NCBI GenBank assembly: GCA_003644405.1
Contig: QNCE01000003.1
Span: forward strand, 1 to 42,766
DNA from: Candidatus Omnitrophota bacterium
GTDB lineage: Bacteria > Omnitrophota > Gorgyraeia > Duberdicusellales > 4484-171
Reading direction: 5' to 3'
Length of the DNA stretch: 42,766 nucleotides
Part shown: positions 25,601 to 33,845 of the stretch, piece by piece
Layout of the letters: every line of letters starts with the position of its first letter
How positions within the stretch are numbered: the stretch's first letter is position 1
The notes under the pieces: model-generated
The model's database searches: none
Seen by the model: the letters and a program-made list of their open reading frames with translations, nothing else
Told to the model about the DNA's origin: nothing
Made by a program: the position numbers and the translations under genes

Positions 25601-26560
25601 TTAACTTATCCAAGATAAAACCTTTTTCTCGTTAAACTCCTCATCTAAAAAACTCTCAATATCCTGAAGAGTATAAACTTTAGGGAAAAAATAGCCTTCT
25701 CCTCTTTCTGTAATCTTCTCTGCTAAAGCTTTTGCTTCCCGGTAGACATTTATGCTATTAAAAATAAAAAAATACTCTTTCTCTATATTCTTCCTTGCTA
25801 CATCTCCTAAAAGCATTACTTGGGGAGGTAGCTCTCCTTCTTTAAGGGAAGTCTCCAATATCTTTAGATTGGGTAAAAGATGCGTATCAACAACTACCAC
25901 ATTTGAAGAAAAGACTTTGGGAAGAGAAATCTTTGTTGCTTTAACTATTGAGTTACCAATAACTTCAGTAATCTCCGCATTTTCATAGATATCTATATTT
26001 CTTCTCTTTAGGATAGAGATTACCTCTTCTTTCTTTCTTCCTAAAAAATCTAATGAATTACTTATTAGTTTTATTTCCTTATTAAAAAAGGAAAGGCAAA
26101 ATGCTAATCTTACCCCTAAGATAGTAGAAGCAAAGATAACAAAATCTGAAGCTATCTTTATGTAATTTCGAAAAGAAAGAGGGTCTATTTCTGACATATA
26201 AAAGAAACCTTCGCGATGTTCTCCTTTTATGGACAACTCTTGAGAAATTAAACCAGTGCAAACGATTAAGTTTTTAAACCCCATGGTACTTTTATCTTTA
26301 AAATATAAATTCTTCTTAGAAAAGCTTACTCTTTCTACTTCTTTATTAATAAAATTTATTCCTACATTAGAAAAAAACTCATTTAAGTTTATAACTTTCT
26401 CTTTCTCTTTATTAAAAAGAAGAGGAAAGAAGTAATTCTTATCGAAGAAATAACTCTTTTTATCTATTACTGTAATATCTAAACTTCCCTCTTCTTTTTT
26501 TAGCAACTCTGCTAAAGTTATACCTCCCCGTCCTGCTCCTAAAATACAGATACTCTTCAT
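25601..26560 (-). CDS. FAD-dependent oxidoreductase of the NDH-2/pyridine-nucleotide-disulfide fold
   Basis: A 319-residue flavoprotein coupled to metF by an ATGA overlap; I chose this ATG over one 60 bases upstream. The N-terminal FAD motif ILGAGRGG (6-13) and a second FAD segment LLGDVA (250-255) are conserved, with NLIVCTGL (97-104) matching the ATG motif region. The second Rossmann loop, normally GGGxTGVExA in NADH dehydrogenases, reads ASTILGVRLA (144-153), so the glycines are lost and NAD(P)H binding is doubtful. There is no redox Cys pair. It may pass electrons to or from MetF or a membrane carrier. The assignment to a reaction is inference. Confidence 0.75.
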   Translation of the reverse strand: MKSICILGAGRGGITLAELLKKEEGSLDITVIDKKSYFFDKNYFFPLLFNKEKEKVINLNEFFSNVGINFINKEVERVSFSKKNLYFKDKSTMGFKNLIVCTGLISQELSIKGEHREGFFYMSEIDPLSFRNYIKIASDFVIFASTILGVRLAFCLSFFNKEIKLISNSLDFLGRKKEEVISILKRRNIDIYENAEITEVIGNSIVKATKISLPKVFSSNVVVVDTHLLPNLKILETSLKEGELPPQVMLLGDVARKNIEKEYFFIFNSINVYREAKALAEKITERGEGYFFPKVYTLQDIESFLDEEFNEKKVLSWIS

Positions 26561-27411
26561 AGAAAAAGTTCTCTTGCAGTGGAATACCATCCTAAAGACA
26601 TAATATGAACTCCCTGACAAATATCTTTTAACTCTGCTATTATTTCTTTAGCAATTCTTATTGCTTCCTCTTTTTTGTTTTTTGCTTTCTCTAACCTATC
26701 TAAGTATAAATGAGGAACCTCTATCCCCTCTACATTTTCATTAAGGTACTTAGCCATTTTATGGGATTTTAAAAAAATAACTCCTGCTATAACTTTAGTT
26801 CTTAATCTCCTTATCTTTTTCATAAAAACATAGAACTTCTTTACATCAAATATAGGCTGGGTCTGAAAAAAAGATGCTCCCAATTTTATCTTTTTCTCTG
26901 CACGCTTTAGCTCCCTATCTACATCCTTAGCCATAGGGTTGAGAGCAGCTCCAATGTAAAAGTTAGGTTTCCCTTTCAAAAGATTTCCGGATAAATCATA
27001 ACCAGAATTCAATTGAGAAGCAATCTTTATAAGACCTAAAGAATCCACTTCAAAAACTTCTTTAGCTTTAGGATGGTCTCCACAAATAGGTCTATCTCCT
27101 GTAAGAAGAAGAAGGTTCTCTACTCCTAAGGCATAACTTCCTAAAAGATCTCCTTGCAAAGCTAAACAGTTTCTGTCTCGAGTAGTAAGTTGTAAGATAG
27201 GTTCTAAATTATTAAGTTTGAGTTTGGCTGCTAACGCCCAACTACTTAGGCGCATATTTGCCGACTGCATATCAGTTACATTGAAAGCATCTATATATTT
27301 TTTAAGAGGTAAAACCTCTTTTAATGTAGTTTCGATGTCTACTCCTTTAGGAGGCTCTACTTCTAAAGTAAAAACAAATTTATTCTTTTCTAACTTCTCC
27401 CGAAACTTCAT
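26557..27411 (-). CDS. metF: Methylenetetrahydrofolate reductase
   Basis: A 284-residue FAD-dependent TIM-barrel enzyme that reduces 5,10-methylene-THF to 5-methyl-THF. Glu17 in LEVEPP, Asp106 in LLTGDRP, and FFQTQPIFD are conserved active-site or FAD-binding elements; the C-terminal GVHIMSLG is typical. It is the short bacterial form without a regulatory domain. It sits between folD and a flavoprotein, joined to both by ATGA overlaps. This arrangement resembles folate branches of methyl synthesis or the Wood-Ljungdahl pathway, where MetF often works with extra electron-transfer partners. Direction and electron donor are not evident. Confidence 0.94.
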   Translation of the reverse strand: MKFREKLEKNKFVFTLEVEPPKGVDIETTLKEVLPLKKYIDAFNVTDMQSANMRLSSWALAAKLKLNNLEPILQLTTRDRNCLALQGDLLGSYALGVENLLLLTGDRPICGDHPKAKEVFEVDSLGLIKIASQLNSGYDLSGNLLKGKPNFYIGAALNPMAKDVDRELKRAEKKIKLGASFFQTQPIFDVKKFYVFMKKIRRLRTKVIAGVIFLKSHKMAKYLNENVEGIEVPHLYLDRLEKAKNKKEEAIRIAKEIIAELKDICQGVHIMSLGWYSTARELFL

Positions 27412-28238
27412 CTCTCTGCTAACTTTAGAAGATTATCAAAAAGAAATAAGGGGGTAAAACTACCTACTCCTCGAGGTACAGGAGTAATAAATGAAGCCTT
27501 CTTTTTTGCTTCCTCAAACTCTATATCTCCACACAATTTCCCTTTCCAATAGGATATTCCTACATCAATAACTACTGCCCCTTTTTTAATCCAAGCACCT
27601 TTTATAAAGCGAGGTTTACCTACACAAGAGATAAGAAGATCAGCACTTCGTATGTAGAAGGACAACTTCTTAGCTTGATAAGTGCCAATATGGGTGATAA
27701 TTACAGTAGCAAATTTATCCGCTAAAATTATACTTAAAGGCTTGCCGATATGGGGAGAAAATCCCACCAGAGTTACATTCTTACCATAGAGAGAAATGCT
27801 TGAAATCTTTATTACCTCTAGAATACTCCGTACTGTAGGAGGAAGAATTTTCTCTTTCTTTAGAAAAATTCTTCCTAGATTATAAGGGTTGAGTCCTTCC
27901 ACATCTTTGGACGGCAAAATACTAGAAAATAATTTAAACTCATCCCAATTCTTAGGGAGGGGCTTATGGATAATTATTCCTTTGGTAAATCTATCTCTGT
28001 TTAACTTATCTAACACTTCTAAAGCTAAAGAAAACTGACTTCTTTTAAATTCAAATACTTTATAATCGATGTTGAGTTTTTGAGCAATCTTCTCTTGGGA
28101 ACGAATGTAAACATCAGCGGAATTGTTCTCGCTAATTTTGAAAGAAGCCAGCGAAATTTTACCAAAAGACTTTCTTTTTCTCTTTAGTCGATTGAGCATT
28201 TTTTCTAAAAATGGTTGAGAATTTAAAACTTTTCCCAT
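27408..28238 (-). CDS. folD: FolD-family methylene-THF dehydrogenase with altered active site
   Basis: A 276-residue protein with the FolD fold. The NADP-binding half is well kept (GFSPHIGKPLS 159-169, SADLLISCVGKP 198-209, AVVIDVGIS 221-229), as is Tyr44. The catalytic Lys of Y-x3-K is Gln48, the Gln of GILVQLPLP is His91, and the Asp of KDVDG is Glu114; the PVPGGVGPMT loop reads PVPRGVGSFT. In characterised FolD the Lys is needed for the cyclohydrolase step. The neighbouring fchA encodes a separate cyclohydrolase. The protein is therefore probably a dehydrogenase only, or has drifted to another role. The start overlaps fchA by 16 bases. Confidence 0.85.
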   Translation of the reverse strand: MGKVLNSQPFLEKMLNRLKRKRKSFGKISLASFKISENNSADVYIRSQEKIAQKLNIDYKVFEFKRSQFSLALEVLDKLNRDRFTKGIIIHKPLPKNWDEFKLFSSILPSKDVEGLNPYNLGRIFLKKEKILPPTVRSILEVIKISSISLYGKNVTLVGFSPHIGKPLSIILADKFATVIITHIGTYQAKKLSFYIRSADLLISCVGKPRFIKGAWIKKGAVVIDVGISYWKGKLCGDIEFEEAKKKASFITPVPRGVGSFTPLFLFDNLLKLAER

Positions 28239-28753
28239 ATACTAACTTTCTTAAACTTTTTACTTAAATTATTGATTGTTTCTCTATTATCCACTTTAAA
28301 CATTATCTGATTTGCCTGCAAATTTTTTATACAGGCAAATAAAGCTAACTCCACCAGTCTTAAACCAATCTCTAAATCGCCCTTAAGAGATAATTTAACC
28401 CTATTCTTTACCTTTTTTATCATAGAAAGTATTTCTAAACTTTTTTCTCCTATCTTTATGAGATTCTTTTGTGACTTACTTATGAGATATTTTTTCTTTT
28501 GCAAACTCCTCTCCTTAATTATCTGAGAAAACAATTTGCCATCTAAATCTATAAGAGGTAGTATTTTCTTTCTTTCTTTCTTTAAAATTGAAAAAAAATC
28601 TTTAAAATTTCCTTTACTAAACTTTAGAACCATCTCTATTAAGGAGGTTCCTACACAAAAACATAAACTAGCAACACTCCCTCCTCCTGGCTGAGGAGTA
28701 GGTTGAGATAAATCTTCTAAATATATTTTAAACTTATCGCTGTATCTTTTCAT
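28223..28753 (-). CDS. fchA: Methenyltetrahydrofolate cyclohydrolase/cyclodeaminase family protein (FTCD_C)
   Basis: A 176-residue helical protein matching the cyclodeaminase/cyclohydrolase domain (FTCD_C). The signature P-x-P-x-PGGGSVASL (residues 18-30) and the LIDLDGKLFSQII helix (52-64) are present. FchA proteins hydrolyse 5,10-methenyl-THF to 10-formyl-THF; other members act as formiminotransferase cyclodeaminases. With folD and metF downstream, a cyclohydrolase role is more likely. It is slightly shorter than typical members (about 200). It overlaps yraN by 20 bases and folD by 16. Confidence 0.85.
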   Translation of the reverse strand: MKRYSDKFKIYLEDLSQPTPQPGGGSVASLCFCVGTSLIEMVLKFSKGNFKDFFSILKKERKKILPLIDLDGKLFSQIIKERSLQKKKYLISKSQKNLIKIGEKSLEILSMIKKVKNRVKLSLKGDLEIGLRLVELALFACIKNLQANQIMFKVDNRETINNLSKKFKKVSIWEKF

Positions 28754-29093
28754 TCTCTAAAAAAGCATTCTTTATAAGATGATAACTACGCCAATCTTTT
28801 CCTTCCTCAATAGCAACTACATCAAAACGATAGCTACCCTGAGGATACTTTTTGCTGTATAGTTTACCTGCCAAAACTAACTTTTTTCTTTTTAATTCAT
28901 CCACTGCTTCTTGGGGAGAAACCCAGAAATTTTTCCCTCGAGCTTTCACTTCTACTAAAGCAAAACAATGTTTATCTTTAGCCACAATATCAATTTCCCC
29001 CCAGCGGGTATTAAAATTCCTCTCTAAAATTCTGTAGCCCTTTAACCTCAGAAACTCTTCTGCTCTATCCTCATAGAAGTTTTCTCTAACCAT
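28734..29093 (-). CDS. YraN family (UPF0102) putative endonuclease
   Basis: A 119-residue UPF0102 protein with a Holliday-junction-resolvase-like nuclease core: NTRWGEIDIVAKD (28-40) and FALVEVKAR (44-52) form the E-x-D/E-V-K type metal site of PD-(D/E)XK enzymes. The cellular role is unsettled. It overlaps rnhB by 8 bases; the order rplS–rnhB–yraN is a common bacterial arrangement. Length is normal. Confidence 0.93.
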   Translation of the reverse strand: MVRENFYEDRAEEFLRLKGYRILERNFNTRWGEIDIVAKDKHCFALVEVKARGKNFWVSPQEAVDELKRKKLVLAGKLYSKKYPQGSYRFDVVAIEEGKDWRSYHLIKNAFLENEKIQR

Positions 29094-29664
29094 TTAAAAA
29101 ACTTCTCCTATGAAAAGGAGTAAGTCCCTTTTCTTTTAGTAACTCCTTATGAAGTCTGGTAGGATATCCTTTATGTTTAGCTAATCCCCAATGAGGATAA
29201 AGAAAATCTAAAACTCCCATAAGGTAATCTCTAAAGACCTTAGCAATGATAGAAGCTGAAGCAACTTCTCTTATTTTCTCATCAGCTTTTTTTATGCATA
29301 TATAATTTACTTTTAAATTAGTTTTAAAAATGTTGCCATCAATAACAAAGAGTGCTTCTTTTAAAAAAGGAGCACGCTTAATTATTCCCTTTATTGCTCG
29401 ATTAAATGCCAGCATAGTAGCTTCCAAAATGTTAAGTCTATCTATTTGAGAAGGATTAACTACAACTAGAGAAAAAATACCCCTCTTTACCAGAATATCA
29501 AACATCTCTTCTCTCTTAAGAAAATTAATCTTTTTTGAATCTTTTATCTCTAAATTCTTACTAATCTTTTTCTTAAAACAGAAAGCACATGCTACGAGAG
29601 GTCCACATAAAGGACCTCGACCAGCTTCATCTATCCCTACAACTAAATCTTTAAACATCTTCAT
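29086..29664 (-). CDS. rnhB: Ribonuclease HII
   Basis: A 192-residue type 2 RNase H that removes ribonucleotides from DNA and degrades RNA in hybrids. GIDEAGRGPLCGP (10-22) carries the first two acidic catalytic residues, FVIDGN a third Asp, and ASIIAKVFRD the fourth-acid region. The C-terminal YPTRLHKE and HRRSF are typical. Two in-frame ATG codons are close together at the start; the first is used here. It follows rplS by 3 bases. Confidence 0.95.
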   Translation of the reverse strand: MKMFKDLVVGIDEAGRGPLCGPLVACAFCFKKKISKNLEIKDSKKINFLKREEMFDILVKRGIFSLVVVNPSQIDRLNILEATMLAFNRAIKGIIKRAPFLKEALFVIDGNIFKTNLKVNYICIKKADEKIREVASASIIAKVFRDYLMGVLDFLYPHWGLAKHKGYPTRLHKELLKEKGLTPFHRRSFLNG

Positions 29665-29667
29665 AGT

Positions 29668-30015
29668 TTAAGCAATCATAGCTTTGCGCCCTATTCTCTT
29701 CCTTAAATAGTAAAGCCTCTTTCTTCGTGGTCGTCGGCGTGAAGGAGTAACAATCTCAATCTTTTCAATAAAAGGAGAATAGTAAGGAAAACTAACTTCA
29801 TAGGCTTCTCCATAAGAAATTCTTCTCACTGTAAAAGACTTACGGTGAAGTTGACCCTGAATTTTTATCACTACTCCTTCGATAGGATGAATTCTTTCTT
29901 TATCTTTCTCTTTAATCTTGTACCAAACTCTTATAATATCTCCTTGTTTAAAGGAAGGGTAATCTTTTTTCATCTCTTGAAGGATTTTCTTTTCCACATC
30001 TAAGAGTCTTGACAT
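29668..30015 (-). CDS. rplS: 50S ribosomal protein L19
   Basis: A 115-residue ribosomal protein. The family motif FKQGDIIRVWYKIKE and GVVIKIQGQ, SFTVRRISYGEAYE, and the C-terminal KLYYLR-like RLYYLRKRIGRKA are all clear. The ATG has a GGAGG site. It follows trmD by 16 bases, the usual trmD–rplS order, but rpsP and rimM do not precede trmD here. Confidence 0.97.
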   Translation of the reverse strand: MSRLLDVEKKILQEMKKDYPSFKQGDIIRVWYKIKEKDKERIHPIEGVVIKIQGQLHRKSFTVRRISYGEAYEVSFPYYSPFIEKIEIVTPSRRRPRRKRLYYLRKRIGRKAMIA

Positions 30016-30031
30016 ATCTGCCTCCTTTTTA

Positions 30032-30754
30032 CTAAATTTTTCTAGAATATACTCTTTTCTTCCATAAGTCAGGTCTCAACTTCTTGGTCAACTCTTCTGC
30101 TTTTTTTATTCGCCATTTCTCTATCTTATCATGGTCTCCAGAGAGTAATATTTTGGGAACCATTAAACCCCTAAAATTTTGAGGTCGAGTATATACGGGA
30201 TAATCTAAAAGATAATCTTGGAAACTTTCCTTTTTTACGGAAGAAAAATTAGATACTACACCGGGAAGAAGTCTTACTAAACAATCAATAAAAACCATAC
30301 AAGGAAGCTCTCCTCCGCTAAGTACATAATCTCCAATAGAAATCTCATCCTCTGCTAGATATTTTCTAACTCTTTCATCCACACCTTCATACCGAGGAGC
30401 TAAAAGAATTAAACGCTGATATTTTAAGAATTTTTTTACCAACTCCTGATTAAGAAGCCTTCCTTTAGGAGTAAAAAGAATAATTCTTTTGGTGGTATCT
30501 CTTCTTTTTTTAGGATATACCTTGTATTTTAAAACATCCTCTACTGCAGAAAAAAGGGGTTGGCATTTAAATACCATTCCTGGGCCACCACCGTAGGGAG
30601 ACCCGTCCACTTTACGATGGGGATCACCAGAATAATCCCTTAAGTTGATGAGATTAATCCTTACTAACCCCTTCTGCTGAGCTCTTTTGATTATAGATTC
30701 CTCTAGAATTGGCTTAAACATTTGAGGGAAAATAGTAATAACATCGATTATCAT
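30032..30754 (-). CDS. trmD: tRNA (guanine-N1-)-methyltransferase TrmD
   Basis: A 240-residue SPOUT-class enzyme that makes m1G37 in tRNAs and so prevents +1 frameshifting. MIIDVITIFPQMF at the start, GSPYGGGPGMVFK, LLAPRYEGVDERV and SIGDYVLSGGELP (the trefoil-knot SAM site) and the C-terminal LLSGDHDKI are diagnostic. Length is normal. It lies 11 bases after tgt and 16 before rplS, joining two tRNA-modifying enzymes. Confidence 0.97.
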   Translation of the reverse strand: MIIDVITIFPQMFKPILEESIIKRAQQKGLVRINLINLRDYSGDPHRKVDGSPYGGGPGMVFKCQPLFSAVEDVLKYKVYPKKRRDTTKRIILFTPKGRLLNQELVKKFLKYQRLILLAPRYEGVDERVRKYLAEDEISIGDYVLSGGELPCMVFIDCLVRLLPGVVSNFSSVKKESFQDYLLDYPVYTRPQNFRGLMVPKILLSGDHDKIEKWRIKKAEELTKKLRPDLWKKRVYSRKI

Positions 30755-30765
30755 GGTATAACTAA

Positions 30766-31887
30766 TTAACTTTCTTCAAATTCTTTTAGAAACTCTTCTT
30801 TAAAGGCAAGAAAACTTCCTTCCTTTATAGACTCTCTTATCTTTTCCATAAATTTATTATACCACCACAGGTTATGATACGTAAGCAGATAAGCTGCACT
30901 CATCTCCTTAGCGTTAAAAAGATGCCTAAGGTAAGCGCGTGTAAATCTCTTACATACGAAACAATCACATTCTCTGTCCAAAGGAGAATAATCCTCAGAA
31001 TAAACAGCATTTCTTACTACAATCTTACCTTGATTAGTAAAAGCTGTACCAGTGCGAGCAAATCTCGTAGGAACAACACAATCAAATAAGTCCGCTCCTA
31101 AACTTATAGCATCAAGGATATCTTGGGGTTTTCCATAACCCATAAAGTAAACTAAGTAATTCTTTTTCTCCTTCATCAAAATCTTCGTAATAAAAGAAAG
31201 GATATTATATCTTAAATTCTGTGGCTCGCCAACACTTAAACCTCCAATAGCTACCCCATCCACACCTATATTTAGAATTTCTTTAAGAGAGTACTCTCGC
31301 AAAGAAGGGTAAGTAGCTCCCTGAACTATTCCAAAGAATAAAGAATTTTTCTTTCCAGAATTTTCCCAAAAACACTTAGACTTTCTAGCCCACTGGACAG
31401 TGCGGTAGGAAGCTAAGCGGGCATAATCAAAAGGAGTAGGAAATTTTACACACTCATCTAAAGGGAGAATTATGTCCGAACCTATCTCTAATTGAATCTT
31501 AACAACTTCCTGAGGGGTAAGGAAAAATTTTCTTCCATCAAGGTGAGATTGAAATTCTACCCCTTCCTCTCTCACCTTTCTTAATCCTTCTAGAGTAAAT
31601 ATTTGATACCCTCCACTATCGCTGGCGATACTTTTATGAAAATCCATAAATTTGTGAATTCCTCCTGCTTCTTTTATAATTTTTGTACCCGGTCTTAAGA
31701 AGAGATGATAAGCGTTAACTAAAATACCTTCTATGCCAATCTCTTCTATCTCTTTAGAGGAAAGTCCTTTGATAGTGCCTTGGGTTGCTACAGGAAAAAA
31801 AGCAGGAGTCGTCACTTTTCCATGAGGGGTCTTAAGTAATCCTAATCTAGCTTTGGTGGCAGAATCCTCCTTGAGTACATCGAACAT
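30766..31887 (-). CDS. tgt: tRNA-guanine transglycosylase
   Basis: A 373-residue bacterial Tgt that exchanges guanine-34 for preQ1 in tRNAs with GUN anticodons. The substrate-binding SDSGGYQIFTL motif, the nucleophilic Asp in DLFDCVVPTR, and the zinc site C-x-C-x2-C (CDCFVC) with a later His in RHLF are present. Its substrate preQ1 is supplied by QueF, encoded downstream in the same array. It follows the DUF2905 gene by 3 bases. Confidence 0.97.
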   Translation of the reverse strand: MFDVLKEDSATKARLGLLKTPHGKVTTPAFFPVATQGTIKGLSSKEIEEIGIEGILVNAYHLFLRPGTKIIKEAGGIHKFMDFHKSIASDSGGYQIFTLEGLRKVREEGVEFQSHLDGRKFFLTPQEVVKIQLEIGSDIILPLDECVKFPTPFDYARLASYRTVQWARKSKCFWENSGKKNSLFFGIVQGATYPSLREYSLKEILNIGVDGVAIGGLSVGEPQNLRYNILSFITKILMKEKKNYLVYFMGYGKPQDILDAISLGADLFDCVVPTRFARTGTAFTNQGKIVVRNAVYSEDYSPLDRECDCFVCKRFTRAYLRHLFNAKEMSAAYLLTYHNLWWYNKFMEKIRESIKEGSFLAFKEEFLKEFEES

Positions 31888-31890
31888 TTT

Positions 31891-32115
31891 TCACTTTCTG
31901 AAAATAAGATAGAGAATTAAACTTAAAACAATACTTACAAGGATTGAGGTGGCGAGAGGAAAATAAAAGATGAAATTGTCTTTCTTAATCAAGATATCAC
32001 CAGGTAGCCTTCCTAGAAAAGGAATCTTAAACTTAGAAAATACAATTACCCCTACACCTAAAATGATTAGAAATAACCCTAATACAATTAGAAACTTCCC
32101 TAAGGTGTTAATCAT
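31891..32115 (-). CDS. DUF2905 small membrane protein
   Basis: A 74-residue protein with two hydrophobic segments (about 5-27 and 50-71) flanking a polar turn with FLGRLPGDILIKKDNFIFYFP, the DUF2905 hallmark (here noted as a single conserved block). Function is unknown. The gene is often found beside ruvB and tgt or queA in diverse bacteria, as here, 2 bases after ruvB and 3 before tgt. Confidence 0.9.
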   Translation of the reverse strand: MINTLGKFLIVLGLFLIILGVGVIVFSKFKIPFLGRLPGDILIKKDNFIFYFPLATSILVSIVLSLILYLIFRK

Positions 32116-32117
32116 CT

Positions 32118-33143
32118 TCAGAACAACTTTTCCTGGGCTTGTCTAGGGAAGGCAATATTTAAATGTTTATAGGTAGCTAGAGTAACTTCTCTCCCTCTCG
32201 GCGTTCGTCTAATAAACCCTTTCTTTAAAAGGTATGGTTCAACAACCTCTTCTAATGTATCTTTCTCTTCACCTAAGGAGGCAGCAATAGCCTCTATTCC
32301 TACTGGCCCACCACCGTGAATCTCAATTATTGCTCTTAAGTATTTTCTGTCTAACTCATCTAAACCTTCCTCGTCAATTCTTGCTTTATGACAAGCATCT
32401 TTGGTTATCTGAGAAGTAATTATCCCCTCTCCTAAAACTTGGGCATAGTCTCTTACCCGTCTCAGGAGACGATTGGCTAACCGTGGAGAACCTCGAGAAC
32501 GAGAAGCAATCTGAAAGCTACTTTCATCATCTATCTTTATTCCTAAGAGCTTAGCACTCCGTTTTACTACTAACGTTAGTTCTTGAGGAGTGTAAAAATC
32601 AAAATCAAAGAAAAAGCCAAACCTTCCCCTCAAGGGAGCACTTAAAAGACCCTTTCTAGTTGTAGCTCCAATGAGAGTAAATGGTTTTAAATTAAACTTT
32701 ATGGTTTTAGCATAGGGACCTTTATCTATAATAAAATCTATCTGAAAACTTTCCATAGCAGGATATAGAAACTCTTCTATTACTCGAGAAAGGCGATGAA
32801 TCTCATCAATGAAAAGAATATCACCTCGTTCTAAATTAGTAAGAATTCCCACTAAATCCCCTGCTCTTTCAATAGCAGGACCACTGGTGGAAACAAATTT
32901 CGTTCCCATCTCTTTAGCAATACACCAAGCAAGAGAAGTTTTACCTAAACCTGGTGGTCCAGATAGTAAAATGTGTTCTAAAGATTCTTTCCTTTTCTTC
33001 GCTGCCTCAATAGCTATCTTTAGAGAAGAGATGACGTTTTTCTGACCAATAAACTCACTTAAGTTGGTAGGCCTTAAAGAAAGGTTAACTATCTTTTCCT
33101 CATCGTTCTCTTTAAAGTAATCCACGAATCTTTCTTTTTTCAT
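32118..33143 (-). CDS. ruvB: Holliday junction branch migration DNA helicase RuvB
   Basis: A 341-residue AAA+ motor that drives branch migration with RuvA. RPTNLSEFIGQ near the start, Walker A GPPGLGKT, Walker B ILFIDEIHRL, sensor motif IGATTRKGLLSAPLRGRFG and the C-terminal winged-helix block RTPRGREVT are intact. Length is normal. RuvA and RuvC are not in the window. Its ATG overlaps the scpA stop as ATGA. Confidence 0.97.
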   Translation of the reverse strand: MKKERFVDYFKENDEEKIVNLSLRPTNLSEFIGQKNVISSLKIAIEAAKKRKESLEHILLSGPPGLGKTSLAWCIAKEMGTKFVSTSGPAIERAGDLVGILTNLERGDILFIDEIHRLSRVIEEFLYPAMESFQIDFIIDKGPYAKTIKFNLKPFTLIGATTRKGLLSAPLRGRFGFFFDFDFYTPQELTLVVKRSAKLLGIKIDDESSFQIASRSRGSPRLANRLLRRVRDYAQVLGEGIITSQITKDACHKARIDEEGLDELDRKYLRAIIEIHGGGPVGIEAIAASLGEEKDTLEEVVEPYLLKKGFIRRTPRGREVTLATYKHLNIAFPRQAQEKLF

Positions 33144-33844
33144 ATAGAGGAGTAAATCTTATCTCTTCTCACAATAAGGATCTCTGAGAAAAGATCCTTC
33201 TGGATAGCTACAATCTCTCTTAAACGAATCAATTCTAAGATTGCTAAGAAAGTCACAATTATCTCTAATTTATTCTGTGCAGAAGAAAAAAATTCCTCCA
33301 AAGAAATCTTTTCTCTCTCTAATAGAAGGTGAAGAAGATCGTGCATTTTCTCTTCCACCGTAAATTCATCTCTTACTACTTCAAAAAATATATCTTTAGG
33401 AACCTCTTTTAAGGCGGATTTGAAAGCACTTATAAGGTCAAATATGGAAGCCTCAATATAAACTTCTCTTTCTTTATCAGGAGTGGAACGGCTGATATAC
33501 CTTAATCTTTCCCTTTCTCTCTGCTTAAGATAAGCAGCTGCTTCTTTAAATTTTTGGTACTCTAAGAGTTTTTTTATCAACTCTTCTTTAGAAGAAACCT
33601 CTTCAGGTTCTTCGGTAGTCTCTTGAGGTAAGAGAAGCTTTGATTTTATATTTATTAATGTAGCAGCCATCACCATATATTCGGAAGCAATATTGATATC
33701 TAAAACTTGCATAAGATTTATAAACTCTAAATATTGCTCAACCACATTAGAAACGCATACCTGACTGATATCTATGTGATTCTTCTTAATAAGATAAAGA
33801 AGTAAATCTAAAGGTCCTTCAAATATATCCAGCTTTACTCTCAT
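33140..33844 (-). CDS. scpA: Segregation and condensation protein A (kleisin)
   Basis: A 234-residue kleisin that bridges SMC heads in the bacterial condensin. The start VKLDIFEGPLDLLLYLIKK with IDISQV and the SEYMVMAATLINIKSKLLLP segment (60-79 or nearby) are diagnostic; the C-terminal winged helix is present. ScpB, often the next gene, is not here; ruvB follows instead. It lies 1 base after trpS. Confidence 0.94.
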   Translation of the reverse strand: MRVKLDIFEGPLDLLLYLIKKNHIDISQVCVSNVVEQYLEFINLMQVLDINIASEYMVMAATLINIKSKLLLPQETTEEPEEVSSKEELIKKLLEYQKFKEAAAYLKQRERERLRYISRSTPDKEREVYIEASIFDLISAFKSALKEVPKDIFFEVVRDEFTVEEKMHDLLHLLLEREKISLEEFFSSAQNKLEIIVTFLAILELIRLREIVAIQKDLFSEILIVRRDKIYSSI

Positions 33845-33845
33845 C

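Noticed and set aside
26561..26620. A longer N-terminus for the flavoprotein, starting 60 bases upstream
   Set aside because: It would overlap metF by 64 bases and add a segment unlike the family. The ATG at 26560 directly precedes the ILGAGRGG motif and overlaps the metF stop as ATGA.
27408..28238. FolD as a decaying pseudogene
   Set aside because: The frame is intact, length is normal, overlaps with both neighbours are preserved and the NADP domain is well conserved; specific substitutions rather than general decay are seen.
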